Positions 44,605 to 53,772 of a stretch of 64,000 nt of DNA are shown in pieces. A program made the position numbers and the translations under genes. Numbering within the stretch: position 1 is the first letter of the stretch; each line of letters begins with the position of its first letter. Origin of the DNA: DASQPA01 sp963757335 (GTDB lineage: Bacteria; Acidobacteriota; Thermoanaerobaculia; Multivoradales; UBA5704); assembly GCA_963757335.1 (NCBI GenBank), contig CAVWRJ010000021.1, positions 124,001 to 188,000 on the forward strand, in the 5' to 3' direction. The notes beneath the pieces are model-generated. The model made no database searches and was not told the DNA's origin. It saw only the letters and a list, made by a program, of their open reading frames with translations.

Positions 44605-45384
44605 ATGATCGGCAACCTCCAGAAGAGCATCACCAAGACACAGGTGTGGAAGTCCATCTTCCGGGTGGGCATTCCGACCGACAACCGCAAGCGGGCCCTT
44701 GCCATGCTCGGCAACGTGGTCCTCCACCTCCATCCCATCAAGGTGAAGAAGTCCGGCATCCGGATGAGCTACACCTGGTGCATGGGGGGAACGGCCTTCT
44801 TCCTCTTCCTGGTCGAGACGATCACCGGCCTGCTCCTGATGTTCTACTACCGGCCGACCGTCGAGTACGCCTTCGTCGACATCATCGACCTCCGCGAGGC
44901 GGCGGCCTTCGGCATCATGCGCGAGCTGCACCGATGGGGTGCCCACGCCATGGTGATCTCGGTGTGGCTGCACATGTTCCGGGTCTTCATGACGGGGTCC
45001 TACAAGCCGCCGCGGGAGTTCAACTGGAACATCGGGGTGATCCTCCTCGTCCTCACCCTGCTCCTCTCCTTCACCGGCTACCTCCTGCCCTGGGACCAGC
45101 TCGCCATCTGGGCCATCACCGTGGGCTCGAACATGGCCCGCGCGACGCCGCTGTTAGGGAACGAGGGACCGGGTGCCGCCTTCCTGAAACTGGGAGGGCA
45201 ACGGTTGATTCATGCCGGGAGCGACGCCCGGTTCGCCCTCATCGGTGGGCGGACCATCGGCAACGCCACCCTGATCCGTTTCTACGTCCTCCACTGCGTG
45301 GGCATTCCGCTCGTCGCCGCGTTCTTGATCGCCGTCCACTTCTGGCGGGTGCGCAAGGACGGCGGTATCTCGGGGCCGGTCTAG
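44605..45384 (+). CDS. Cytochrome b, N-terminal part (cyt b6-like)
   Basis: 259 residues, four or five membrane helices. Heme-binding His pairs are visible in HRWGAHAMVISVWLHMFRVF and in HCVGIPLVAAFLIAVHF, and the Qo-site block is FTGYLLPWDQLAIWAITVGS. Together with the next gene it forms the split cytochrome b of a bc/b6f-like complex. AAAGAGG precedes ATG 44605. It is the second gene of the operon after the Rieske protein. Confidence 0.93.
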   Translation: MIGNLQKSITKTQVWKSIFRVGIPTDNRKRALAMLGNVVLHLHPIKVKKSGIRMSYTWCMGGTAFFLFLVETITGLLLMFYYRPTVEYAFVDIIDLREAAAFGIMRELHRWGAHAMVISVWLHMFRVFMTGSYKPPREFNWNIGVILLVLTLLLSFTGYLLPWDQLAIWAITVGSNMARATPLLGNEGPGAAFLKLGGQRLIHAGSDARFALIGGRTIGNATLIRFYVLHCVGIPLVAAFLIAVHFWRVRKDGGISGPV

Positions 45385-45394
45385 GAGGCAGGGC

Positions 45395-46474
45395 ATGGAG
45401 GCCATCAAGAACTTCATCAACTGGCTGTCCCAGCCGCAGTATTCGTTCACGCTGGTGATCATCGCCTTCTTCCTCATGCTGCGCTCGAAGTGGCTGTGGA
45501 CGAAGAAGGGCGGCCTCACCCTCCTGATCGGCGGCACCGCGTTCCTCGTCGCCTCGCTGTTCGACCCGAACTTCCGGGCGATCGTCGCCAAGCCGGACAA
45601 CGTGCCGATCGTCATGATGGTCTTTCTGGTCGGCTTCTTCGTCTGGCTCTCGATGAGCAAGGCGAAGCGCAACGACGAGCTCCTCGCGCGGGGCGAGCCG
45701 ACCTTCGAGAAGACCGAGGTCGAGGACAAGATCTTCACCTGGCCCGACCTCGTCTTCTCCGAGTTCATCTTCATGGTCATCCTGACGGTCGGCCTGGTGG
45801 TCTGGTCGATCGTCCTCAAAGCCCCGCTCGAGGACCCGGCGAACCCGGCCCTCGCCCCCAACCCGTCGAAGGCGCCCTGGTACTTCCTGGGACTCCAGGA
45901 GATGCTCGTCTACTTCGATCCCTGGTTGGCGGGCGTGCTGCTCCCCGGCCTCATCATCGTCGGCCTGATGGCGATCCCCTACATCGACACCAGCCCGAAG
46001 GGGAACGGCTACTTCTCCTTCCGCGAGCGCCGGGTCGAGATCACGATCTTCCTCTTCGGCTGGCTCGTTCTCTGGAGCCAGATGATCGTCATCGGCACCT
46101 TTCTCCGGGGCCCCAACTGGAACTTCTTCGGTCCCTTCGCGTTCTGGGACATCACCAAGGTCGATCCGCTGGTCAACGTCGACCTCTCGGAGTACTTCTG
46201 GATCAAGCTGCTGCACAGCGGCCTGCCCCCCAACTGGTTTCTCCGTGAGCTGCCCGGCATCCTGCTGATCGGGGCCTACTTCTTCGTCCTGCCGTTCCTC
46301 CTCGCGAAGTGGAAGCGGATGCGCCCCTACTACGAGAAGATGGGGCCGACGCGCTTCTACGTCGGGATCGCGCTCTTCCTCGTCATGATGCTCCTCCCCA
46401 TCAAGATGTACTGCCGCTGGCTGTTCAACTTGAAGTATTTCATCCATATCCAGGAGTACTTCTTAAACGTATGA
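45395..46474 (+). CDS. Cytochrome b C-terminal subunit (subunit IV-like, extended)
   Basis: 359 residues with about seven membrane segments. The segment PLEDPANPALAPNPSKAPWYF followed by LGLQEMLVYFDPWLAGVLLP matches the Qo-loop and last helices of cytochrome b C-terminal subunits (PEW-like region). It is longer than the ~160-residue PetD, with extra helices at both ends. The end overlaps the cytochrome gene (ATGA), so the products are made together. Confidence 0.9.
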   Translation: MEAIKNFINWLSQPQYSFTLVIIAFFLMLRSKWLWTKKGGLTLLIGGTAFLVASLFDPNFRAIVAKPDNVPIVMMVFLVGFFVWLSMSKAKRNDELLARGEPTFEKTEVEDKIFTWPDLVFSEFIFMVILTVGLVVWSIVLKAPLEDPANPALAPNPSKAPWYFLGLQEMLVYFDPWLAGVLLPGLIIVGLMAIPYIDTSPKGNGYFSFRERRVEITIFLFGWLVLWSQMIVIGTFLRGPNWNFFGPFAFWDITKVDPLVNVDLSEYFWIKLLHSGLPPNWFLRELPGILLIGAYFFVLPFLLAKWKRMRPYYEKMGPTRFYVGIALFLVMMLLPIKMYCRWLFNLKYFIHIQEYFLNV

Positions 46475-49400
46475 CGCCTCCAACTCCGACTCCGCCGGGC
46501 CCGCCTGCCCCGCCGGCCCCGCCGAAGACCCCGACCCCTCCGAAATCTCTGCCGGAGAAGCGCCCGGACCGGCATTACAACTTCGGGCGCATGAACATGG
46601 TGTTCGCCGTGAGCTCTCTCCTGCTCCTGGCGGTCACCCTGTGGATGGTCTTCGCGGACTACGCGCAGCCCTGGAAGCGCTACCAGGCGGAATTCCGCAC
46701 CCTGGAGCACCAAAAGCTCGTCAAGGACGAGGAGGCGGAGAAGGCGAAGATCAACCAGCAGCAGGTCGGCCAGCTCCAGAAGGACGTCCAGAGCGCCCAA
46801 GCCAACGTCGATCAGCACAACGCGGGCGCGGCCGAGCTCGAAAAGAAGATCGCGCACCTGACCTCCGATCGCAACATCGCCATCTCGGAGTGGAAGAAGG
46901 CCAAGTCGCTTCTCGATGCCAAGAAGTTCGACTATGACCAGGCCACTCAGCAGAAGAAGGCGAGCGCGGCGAAGGAGGGGAAGGAAGCCGACCAGGATCG
47001 GCTCGCTCTCGCCAACGCCAAACGGAAGCGGGAAGAGCTGGATGCCCAACTCTCCGCCACCGAGGCGCAGCTGGCCGAGAAGAGGAAGGCGATCACCGAC
47101 GCCCAGAAGAAGCTCGACGACCTGCAGGCGGGCCTGACCGCGGTCGAGAAGCGGGCCGCGGTCTTGGGCAAGGGGGTCGACTACCTGGTCCTGAATGCGC
47201 CGCTCATGGATTTCATCCTGCCGAGCCTCCACGTGCAGCAGGTGGTCCTCCCCGGGCTCTACCACAACATGAACTTCACGACCATCAACCGGGTCGACCG
47301 CTGCATGACCTGCCACGTGGCGGCAAACCGGCCCGGCTTCGACGGTCCGGAGTGGAAGGAGCCGTTCCGCACCCATCCGAACCTCGACCAGTTCGTGGGC
47401 GACGGCTCGCCCCACCCCTTCACCAAGTTCGGCTGCACCGCCTGCCACGGCGGCCTCGACCGCGCGACGGATTTCTCGCGCGCCGGCCACAGCCCGAAGG
47501 ACGAGGCGCAGGAGAAGGACTGGACCAAGCGCCTCGGCTGGGTGCGCCAGGCCTACCTCGAGAACCCCATCCTCCCCGCCGGCATGAGCGAGGCCGGCTG
47601 CGTCACCTGTCACGCCTCGGGCGTCTGGACCCCCAAGGCGACGACCCAGGAGTCCGGCCGCTTCCTCATCAACCACATGGGTTGCAACAGCTGCCACGCC
47701 ATCGACCTGCCGGCCTACAGCAATCCGAGGAAGCCGGGTCCGGACCTCACCCGCATCGCCACCAAGACCAACCCCGGCTGGGCCTACAAGTGGATCTCCG
47801 CCCCGCGCGACTTCCACCCGACGACCTTCATGCCCCACTTCTTCTTCCAGGAGAACATCAAGGGCGACGTCAACAAGCGGCGGCAGGAGACGGAGATCAC
47901 CTCGATCGTCTCCTACCTGTGGGCGAACTCCGACCAGACCCCCTATACCGGGGCGGTCCCGGCCGGCAACCCGCAGGAGGGCGAGAAGCTGTTCAACGGG
48001 GTGGGCTGCGCCGGCTGTCACCTCCGGCAGGACGGCGTGAAGCGCGCCGACTTCCTGCCGACGATCAACCGCCTGCACGGGCCGAACCTGATCCGCACCG
48101 GGAGCAAGGTGTCGCCGGCCTGGCTCTACGCCTGGTTGAAGAACCCCAAGCAGTACTGGCCGGACACGGCGATGCCGTCGCTGCGCCTCTCCGACCAGGA
48201 GGCGGCGGACTTGACCGCCTACCTGCTGTCGAGCCGCGACCCGCGCTATGAGAACGTCCAGCTGCCGGCGGCCGACCCCAAGCTCCGGGACGAGCTGGTC
48301 CTCGGCTATCTGCAGGCCAACCTGACGATCGACGCCAGCCGGAAGAAGCTGGCGACGATGCCGGAAGCGGAACGCAACGTCTATCTGGGCGGCCAGACGA
48401 TCACCAAGTACGGCTGCTACAGCTGCCACAACATCAAGGGCTTCGACAACGTCAAGCCGATCGGCACCGAGCTCACCGCCGAGGGTTCGAAGCCGCTCCA
48501 CCAGTTCGACTTCGGCCATGTCGAGATCCCCGACACCCGGCACGACTGGATCCACGTCAAGCTCCTGCGGCCGCGCCACTTCGACGAGGGCAAGGAGCTG
48601 GTCAAGGACTACAACGACCTCCTGAAGATGCCGAACTTCGGCATGTCCGACGCCGAGGCCGAGGCGGTCTTGACCAACGTCGTGGGCTTCACCAAGGAGT
48701 CGGTCGAGGCCTCGCACCGGGCGGGCAACGATCCGCGGACGGCGGCGCTCGCCGAGGGCCGGCGGCTGATCACCAACTTCAACTGCCAGGGCTGCCACCT
48801 GATCGAGGGCAACGGCCACGCCATCAAGGGGGTGATCACCGAGCCGGTGATGCTGCCGCCGAACCTCGCGGCGGAGGGGGCCCGGGTGCAGTCCGACTGG
48901 CTGTTCAACTACCTGCACGACCCCAGCCGGGTGAAGATGCGGCCCTGGCTCACGGTCCGCATGCCCACCTTCGGCTTCACCGACCCGCAGGCCAACACGA
49001 TTCTCAGCTACTTCGCGGCCCGCGAGGAGCGCCAGCCCTTCCTCTCGCCGTTCCCGGGAGCGGACCCCAAGAGCCTCGCGGTGGGCAAGGTGGTCTTCAA
49101 CCTTTTCCAGTGCGCCAAGTGCCATCCGGCCGGCGCCGAGGCGGCGAAGGCGACGGGGATGACCCCCGACCTCGCCCCCTCGCTCCTCCTGGCCCACGAC
49201 CGCCTGCGCTACGACTGGGTGCCCTCGTGGGTGAAGGATCCGCAGAAGTGGATTCCCGGCACCCGCATGCCGTCGAACTTCCCCGAGACCTCGCCCGGCA
49301 AGTACGAGTCGCCGGTCGCGGCGGCCATCGACTCGCCGGCCTTCGCGGCGCAGAAGGCCGAGATGATGAAGCAGTTCACCTCCGACGCCGAGCTCAAGGC

Positions 49401-49593
49401 CTTCCTGGGCGACGTCGACAAGGTGACGACCGCGTTGCGCGATCAGATCTGGAACCTATCCCGGGGTGGGGCTCTGCCGACGGTCCCGGCGAAGGCGACC
49501 CGGCAGACCTCCCCGGCGCCCGCGGCAAAAACCGCGAAGGCGGGGAAGGGTTCCTCCGCAGCCGGCACACCCGCGGCGGCGGGGGGGCGCTGA
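46471..49593 (+). CDS. Octaheme cytochrome c with N-terminal membrane anchor and coiled coil
   Basis: 1040 residues from ATG 46471 (overlaps the previous stop). Pro-rich N-terminus, one membrane helix (MVFAVSSLLLLAVTLWMVFA, about 43-62), a long coiled coil with heptad Leu/Lys/Glu (about 75-230), then eight CxxCH sites: 278, 322, 377, 405, 513, 649, 772 and 881 (CMTCH, CTACH, CVTCH, CNSCH, CAGCH, CYSCH, CQGCH, CAKCH). The tail is Ala/Pro/Lys-rich. Three or more class I cytochrome c domains appear in tandem after a multiheme region. In the Rieske/cyt b operon it takes the place of cytochrome c1/f. I know no standard family with this architecture. Confidence 0.93.
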   Translation: MTPPTPTPPGPPAPPAPPKTPTPPKSLPEKRPDRHYNFGRMNMVFAVSSLLLLAVTLWMVFADYAQPWKRYQAEFRTLEHQKLVKDEEAEKAKINQQQVGQLQKDVQSAQANVDQHNAGAAELEKKIAHLTSDRNIAISEWKKAKSLLDAKKFDYDQATQQKKASAAKEGKEADQDRLALANAKRKREELDAQLSATEAQLAEKRKAITDAQKKLDDLQAGLTAVEKRAAVLGKGVDYLVLNAPLMDFILPSLHVQQVVLPGLYHNMNFTTINRVDRCMTCHVAANRPGFDGPEWKEPFRTHPNLDQFVGDGSPHPFTKFGCTACHGGLDRATDFSRAGHSPKDEAQEKDWTKRLGWVRQAYLENPILPAGMSEAGCVTCHASGVWTPKATTQESGRFLINHMGCNSCHAIDLPAYSNPRKPGPDLTRIATKTNPGWAYKWISAPRDFHPTTFMPHFFFQENIKGDVNKRRQETEITSIVSYLWANSDQTPYTGAVPAGNPQEGEKLFNGVGCAGCHLRQDGVKRADFLPTINRLHGPNLIRTGSKVSPAWLYAWLKNPKQYWPDTAMPSLRLSDQEAADLTAYLLSSRDPRYENVQLPAADPKLRDELVLGYLQANLTIDASRKKLATMPEAERNVYLGGQTITKYGCYSCHNIKGFDNVKPIGTELTAEGSKPLHQFDFGHVEIPDTRHDWIHVKLLRPRHFDEGKELVKDYNDLLKMPNFGMSDAEAEAVLTNVVGFTKESVEASHRAGNDPRTAALAEGRRLITNFNCQGCHLIEGNGHAIKGVITEPVMLPPNLAAEGARVQSDWLFNYLHDPSRVKMRPWLTVRMPTFGFTDPQANTILSYFAAREERQPFLSPFPGADPKSLAVGKVVFNLFQCAKCHPAGAEAAKATGMTPDLAPSLLLAHDRLRYDWVPSWVKDPQKWIPGTRMPSNFPETSPGKYESPVAAAIDSPAFAAQKAEMMKQFTSDAELKAFLGDVDKVTTALRDQIWNLSRGGALPTVPAKATRQTSPAPAAKTAKAGKGSSAAGTPAAAGGR

Positions 49594-49617
49594 GGACCTT
49601 AGAAGCCAGTCCAGGAG

Positions 49618-49655
49618 GGCCGGCGGCGCGCTGTGACATAATGGCGCCGCCGGCC
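49618..49655. other. Perfect 12-bp inverted repeat
   Basis: GGCCGGCGGCGC (49618-49629) pairs with GCGCCGCCGGCC (49644-49655) across a 14-base loop containing TGTGACATAATG. It lies between the octaheme gene and the cupredoxin lipoprotein. It may be an attenuator, mRNA processing signal or terminator without U-tract. Confidence 0.5.
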
Positions 49656-49712
49656 TTCCCGGCCGAACCATCCAGTACACCCTTTCGAACGACCCCAAGG
49701 AGGTTTTCACGT

Positions 49713-50519
49713 ATGAGCAGGAATAAGCTGTTGGTGCTCCTCGCCCCGTGCACGCTGGCGCTCTTCGTCGCCTGCGGCGGCGGCAACAAGGAGGCCGCCC
49801 CGGCTGGCGATACCGCCGCCACTCCGGCCGCTCCCGCCGCCGGTACCGCTCCCGCCGCGGCGCCTGCCGCCTCCGGCCCGGCCAGCACGGTCACCGGCAC
49901 CGCGACCTTCGCCGGCACCAGCACCGACACCCCGATCGCCATGAGCGCCGACCCGGTCTGCGCCGGCCTCCACAAGGAGCCGGTGACCACCGGCAAGACC
50001 GTCGTCGCCAACGGCAAGCTCGCCAACGTCTTCGTCTACGTGAAGAGCGGCCTGCCGGCCGGCGCGACCTACCCGGCCCCCCCCGCCAAGGCGGAGATCA
50101 ACCAGCAGGGCTGCCTCTACCACCCGCACATCCAGGGCATGATGGTCGGCCAGCCGCTGGTGATCAAGAACAGCGACCCGACGCTCCACAACATCCATGC
50201 CCTGCCGAAGACCAACCAGGAGTTCAACCAGGGCCAGCCGTTCCAGAACATGCAGTTCGAGAAGACCTTCACCAAGCCCGAGGTGATGGTCCACTTCAAG
50301 TGCGACGTCCACCCCTGGATGAGCTCCTACATCGGCGTCCTCGATCACCCGTTCTTCGCGGTGACCAAGGAGGACGGCACCTTCACGATTCCCAACCTCC
50401 CGCCCGGCAAGTACACCCTGGAGGCCTGGCACGAGGAGCTGGGGACCCAGGACCAGGACATCACGGTGGCCGCCGGAGCGCCGGTGACCGCCAACTTCGA
50501 CTTCAAGCCGAAGTCGTAA
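49713..50519 (+). CDS. Cupredoxin-like lipoprotein with C-terminal Ig-like domain
   Basis: 268 residues. AAGGAGG precedes ATG 49713; the signal ends in LFVAC (lipobox, Cys 21). An Ala/Pro linker is followed by a plastocyanin-like region with NIHAL and HFKCDVHPWM (His, Cys, His and Met as in type 1 copper sites), then a carboxypeptidase regulatory-like beta domain (GTFTIPNLPPGKYTLEAWHE). It may be a copper electron carrier for the neighbouring complex, or a copper-handling protein. A terminator follows. Confidence 0.8.
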   Translation: MSRNKLLVLLAPCTLALFVACGGGNKEAAPAGDTAATPAAPAAGTAPAAAPAASGPASTVTGTATFAGTSTDTPIAMSADPVCAGLHKEPVTTGKTVVANGKLANVFVYVKSGLPAGATYPAPPAKAEINQQGCLYHPHIQGMMVGQPLVIKNSDPTLHNIHALPKTNQEFNQGQPFQNMQFEKTFTKPEVMVHFKCDVHPWMSSYIGVLDHPFFAVTKEDGTFTIPNLPPGKYTLEAWHEELGTQDQDITVAAGAPVTANFDFKPKS

Positions 50520-50540
50520 GCGGAGTCCGACAAGCCTGAG

Positions 50541-50580
50541 AGAGCCCCCCCGGCCGGAAGGCCGCGGGGGGCTTTCTTTT
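50541..50580 (+). terminator. Rho-independent terminator after the cupredoxin lipoprotein gene
   Basis: AGCCCCCCCGGCC and GGCCGCGGGGGGCT form a long GC stem with a GGAA-like loop, followed by TTCTTTT. It closes the Rieske-to-cupredoxin transcript. Confidence 0.88.
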
Positions 50581-50679
50581 GTGGGCGCGGCCCCGCGAGG
50601 GTGCAATCCCCCCGCGCTTCGCGGTAGACTTGCGCCCGGCCGCCCGAAGCAGCCGTCGCCTGTCACCAACCACACTCGC

Positions 50680-51738
50680 ATGACGCAGCAACGAAGCCTC
50701 CTAGACCTCTCGCGCCCTGGCGCCGAGCCTGCCGCGCCTGCCGCGCCCGTTTCGCGCGGCATCCACCGTTTCGCCACCGCCCTCGCCTGCCTGATCGTCC
50801 TCCTGATCGCGGCCGGGGCGCTCGTCAAGAGCAAGGAGGCGGGGCTCTCGGTTCCCGACTGGCCGCTCTCTTACGGCTCCTTCAGTCCGCCGCACTGGTG
50901 GCGGATCGACACCGTTCGGGCCGAGCATGGCCATCGGATGTTCGCCGGCACCATCGCCATGCTCACGGTCCTCCTCGCCATCCTCCTCCAGCGCGGGGAG
51001 CGGCGGGCCTGGGTGCGGCGGCTGGGCTGGTCGGCGGTGGGCGCGGTCCTCGCCCAGGCGGTCCTCGGGGGGGTCACCGTCCTTCTCTTCCTGCCGCCGG
51101 CGGTCTCGATCGCCCATGCGGGGCTGGCCGAGCTGTTCCTCTGCCTGGTGACCTGCCTCGCGGTCGTCACCGGGCGGAGCTTCTGGACGGTGCCTCAGGG
51201 CACGGTTTCGGAGGAGACGAGGGGAGTGGCGAATCTCGCCGCGGCGACGACCGGGATGATCTACATCCAGATCCTCCTCGGGGCGGTCATGCGCCACAAC
51301 GGCGCCGGCCTCGCCATCCCCGACTTTCCGCTCGCCTTCGGCCGCCTGGTGCCGCCCCACTTCGATTTCAAGATCGGCATCCACTACGCCCACCGGCTGG
51401 GGGCGCTCACCGTCGCCATCCTCGTTCTCTGGACGGCGGCGCGGGTGCTGTCCCGGTTCCGGTCGGAGCGGACCCTGGCCTTCCCCGCCCTCGGCATGGT
51501 CGGCCTGGTCGCCGTCCAGATCACCCTCGGGGCTCTGGTGGTGCTGACCCGGAAAGCCGTTCTCCCCAACACGGTTCACGTGGTGACCGGGGCTTCGCTC
51601 CTCGCCACCAGCCTGGTCCTCTCGCTCTACAGTCGGCGGCTGGCCCGCGCGGCCAGAACGATGGAAGCACCGGCGAGCGCTTCCCTGCGGGCGCCCCGGC
51701 CGACTCCGGCGCGCGGGGCGCGGGAGGCGGTCTCTTGA
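50680..51738 (+). CDS. ctaA: Heme A synthase (COX15/CtaA)
   Basis: 352 residues, about eight membrane helices. The heme-binding His residues lie in AEHGHRMFAGTIAML, SIAHAGLAELFLCL, VMRHNGAGLAIPDFPLAFG and IHYAHRLGALTVAIL. It oxidises heme O to heme A, required by both oxidases in the window. It overlaps ctaB (TTGA at 51735-51738). The N-terminus carries a short Ala/Pro stretch. Confidence 0.92.
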   Translation: MTQQRSLLDLSRPGAEPAAPAAPVSRGIHRFATALACLIVLLIAAGALVKSKEAGLSVPDWPLSYGSFSPPHWWRIDTVRAEHGHRMFAGTIAMLTVLLAILLQRGERRAWVRRLGWSAVGAVLAQAVLGGVTVLLFLPPAVSIAHAGLAELFLCLVTCLAVVTGRSFWTVPQGTVSEETRGVANLAAATTGMIYIQILLGAVMRHNGAGLAIPDFPLAFGRLVPPHFDFKIGIHYAHRLGALTVAILVLWTAARVLSRFRSERTLAFPALGMVGLVAVQITLGALVVLTRKAVLPNTVHVVTGASLLATSLVLSLYSRRLARAARTMEAPASASLRAPRPTPARGAREAVS

Positions 51739-52703
51739 GTCTCTTGAAGGCAGAAGCGGTCGAGCCGGCCGTCTCCGGCGTCTCCGGCGTCTCCGGTGTT
51801 TCCGGCGTCCCCGCCACGTCCCCCGACACGTCGATTGCCGCTCGCCTGGCGGACTGGAAGGAGATGACCAAGCCGGGGATCACCCTGATGGTGGTCCTGA
51901 CTGCGGGTCTGGGGTTCCTCCTCGCCGAGGGCACCCGGCCGGGCTTCCGCTTCCTCCTCCTCCTCAACACTCTCTTCGGCACCGCCCTGGTCTCGGCCGC
52001 CGGATCGGTTCTCAACCATGTGATGGAGCGCGATACCGACGCTCTCATGCGGCGGACCGCCAACCGGCCGCTCCCCACCGGCCGGATCGACCCCGACGCC
52101 GCCCTCCTCTTCGGCGTCGTCCTGGCGGTGGCGGGCCTCGCCTGGCTCGCGGTGGCCGTCAACCTCCTCACCGCCCTCATCGGGGCGCTGGCGATCGCCG
52201 GCTACGTCTTCGTCTACACCCCCTTGAAAAAGGTGAGCTCGCTCGCCACGGTGATCGGGGCCATCCCCGGCGCCCTGCCGCCGGTCATGGGGTGGAGCGC
52301 CGTGACCGGCGAGGTCGGCATTGCCGCCTGGGTCCTCTTCGGCATCCTCTTTTTCTGGCAGATGCCGCATTTCCTGGCTATCGCCTGGCTCTGCCGGGAG
52401 GACTACGCGAACGCCGGCTTCCCCATGCTGACCGTGCTCGACCCCGAGGGGACGCGGACGGCGCGCCAGATGATCCTCTACGGGGCGGCCCTGGTGCCGG
52501 TCTCGCTGATGCCGTCCATCCTCGGCCTCATGGGGACGATCTACTTCGTGGGTGCCCTCGTCCTCGGGCTCGTCTACCTGGGGGCGAGCGTCGCCTTTGC
52601 CCGCAGCCGGTCGACCTCCGGTGCGCGCTGGCTCATGCTGGCCTCGCTCCTCTATCTCCCCGGCGTCCTCCTCGCGATGCTCGTCGACCGCATCGTTCAT
52701 TGA
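51735..52703 (+). CDS. ctaB: Protoheme IX farnesyltransferase
   Basis: 322 residues from TTG 51735 (alternative ATG 51867). The UbiA-family signature is NHVMERDTDALMRRTANRPL (NxxxDxxxD), with the second Asp-rich loop in LCREDYANAGFPML. About eight helices. It attaches farnesyl to heme B giving heme O, the substrate of CtaA. The N-terminus has a VSG tandem micro-repeat (four units) in front of the conserved MTKPGITLMVV start of the family. Confidence 0.93.
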   Translation: MSLLKAEAVEPAVSGVSGVSGVSGVPATSPDTSIAARLADWKEMTKPGITLMVVLTAGLGFLLAEGTRPGFRFLLLLNTLFGTALVSAAGSVLNHVMERDTDALMRRTANRPLPTGRIDPDAALLFGVVLAVAGLAWLAVAVNLLTALIGALAIAGYVFVYTPLKKVSSLATVIGAIPGALPPVMGWSAVTGEVGIAAWVLFGILFFWQMPHFLAIAWLCREDYANAGFPMLTVLDPEGTRTARQMILYGAALVPVSLMPSILGLMGTIYFVGALVLGLVYLGASVAFARSRSTSGARWLMLASLLYLPGVLLAMLVDRIVH

Positions 52704-52719
52704 TCGTCTAGAGCCTCGC

Positions 52720-53772
52720 GTGCAGGAGACGGCGACCTCCCCCCGGAACGAACGTCAAGCCCTGCCGGATTCAGGTGGGGCCAGATCGGCGTCCCCGGCC
52801 GCCGTCGAGGCGCGGGGGATCGAGTTCTCCTACGGCGACCGCCGGGCCCTCCACGGTCTCGACTTCACCATCGCCCCCGGGGAGATCTTCGGCTTCCTGG
52901 GTCCCAACGGCGGCGGCAAGACGACCCTCTTCCGCATCCTCGCGACCTTGAGCCCTCCCGCGGCGGGGACACTCCGGGTCTTCGGCGCCGATCTCGCCCG
53001 GGAGGCCGCGCGGGTGCGCCGGCTCCTGGGGGTCGTCTTCCAGTCCCCCTCGCTCGATCTCCAACTCACGGTCCGCGAGAACCTCCTCCATCAAGGGCAC
53101 CTCTACGGTCTCCGTGGGACGGAGCTGGCGCGCCGGATCGATGCTGGGCTCTCGCGGTTCGGGATCGCCGAGCGGGCGGGGGAGCGGGCGGAGAAGCTCT
53201 CGGGGGGACTCCGTCGCCGGGCCGAGATCGCCAAGGCCCTCCTCCACGAGCCCCGGCTCCTGCTCCTCGACGAGCCGAGCACCGGGCTCGATCCCGGCGC
53301 CCGGCGCGACCTCTGGACGGCGCTCGACACCCTCCGCCGGGAGGGGGTGACGGTGCTCCTCACCACCCACTTCATGGAGGAGGGGGACCGCTGCGACCGG
53401 CTGGCCCTGATCTCCGGCGGGAAGATCGTGGCCGAGGGGACGCCCGCCGCGCTCAAGGACGAAATCGGCGGCGACGTCGTAACCTTGACCGGCCCCGACC
53501 CGGAGGCCCTGGCGCGGGACTTGACGGCGCGCTACCCCGATCTCCAGCCGGTGGTTCAGGAGACCGGCATCCGTCTCGAACGCGAGCGGGCGCACGAGCT
53601 CGTGGCGCGGCTGGTCGAGGCGCTCCCCGGGCGGGTCGAATCGGTGACCGTGGCGCGGCCCACTCTGGAAGACGTCTTCCTCCGCCGCACCGGCTACGGC
53701 CTCTTCACTCAAGAGGACGCGGAGCCCGAGCCCGAGGAGAAGGGGAGCCGGCGGGGGAGGCGAAAGCGGTGA
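52720..53772 (+). CDS. ABC transporter ATP-binding protein
   Basis: 350 residues from GTG 52720. Walker A GPNGGGKTT, Q-loop VVFQSPSLD, signature LSGGLRRRAEIAKAL and Walker B LLLLDEPSTGLDPG are intact. The C-terminal ~100 residues resemble the DrrA-type domain (ARPTLEDVFLRRTGYGLF), with a Glu/Lys/Arg-rich tail. It pairs with the following permease; in this context it probably serves oxidase or heme biogenesis, but the substrate is unknown. Confidence 0.92.
   Translation: MQETATSPRNERQALPDSGGARSASPAAVEARGIEFSYGDRRALHGLDFTIAPGEIFGFLGPNGGGKTTLFRILATLSPPAAGTLRVFGADLAREAARVRRLLGVVFQSPSLDLQLTVRENLLHQGHLYGLRGTELARRIDAGLSRFGIAERAGERAEKLSGGLRRRAEIAKALLHEPRLLLLDEPSTGLDPGARRDLWTALDTLRREGVTVLLTTHFMEEGDRCDRLALISGGKIVAEGTPAALKDEIGGDVVTLTGPDPEALARDLTARYPDLQPVVQETGIRLERERAHELVARLVEALPGRVESVTVARPTLEDVFLRRTGYGLFTQEDAEPEPEEKGSRRGRRKR

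Noticed and set aside
46357..49197. Minus-strand frame opposite the octaheme cytochrome
   Set aside because: No motifs; the plus strand has eight heme sites in one frame.
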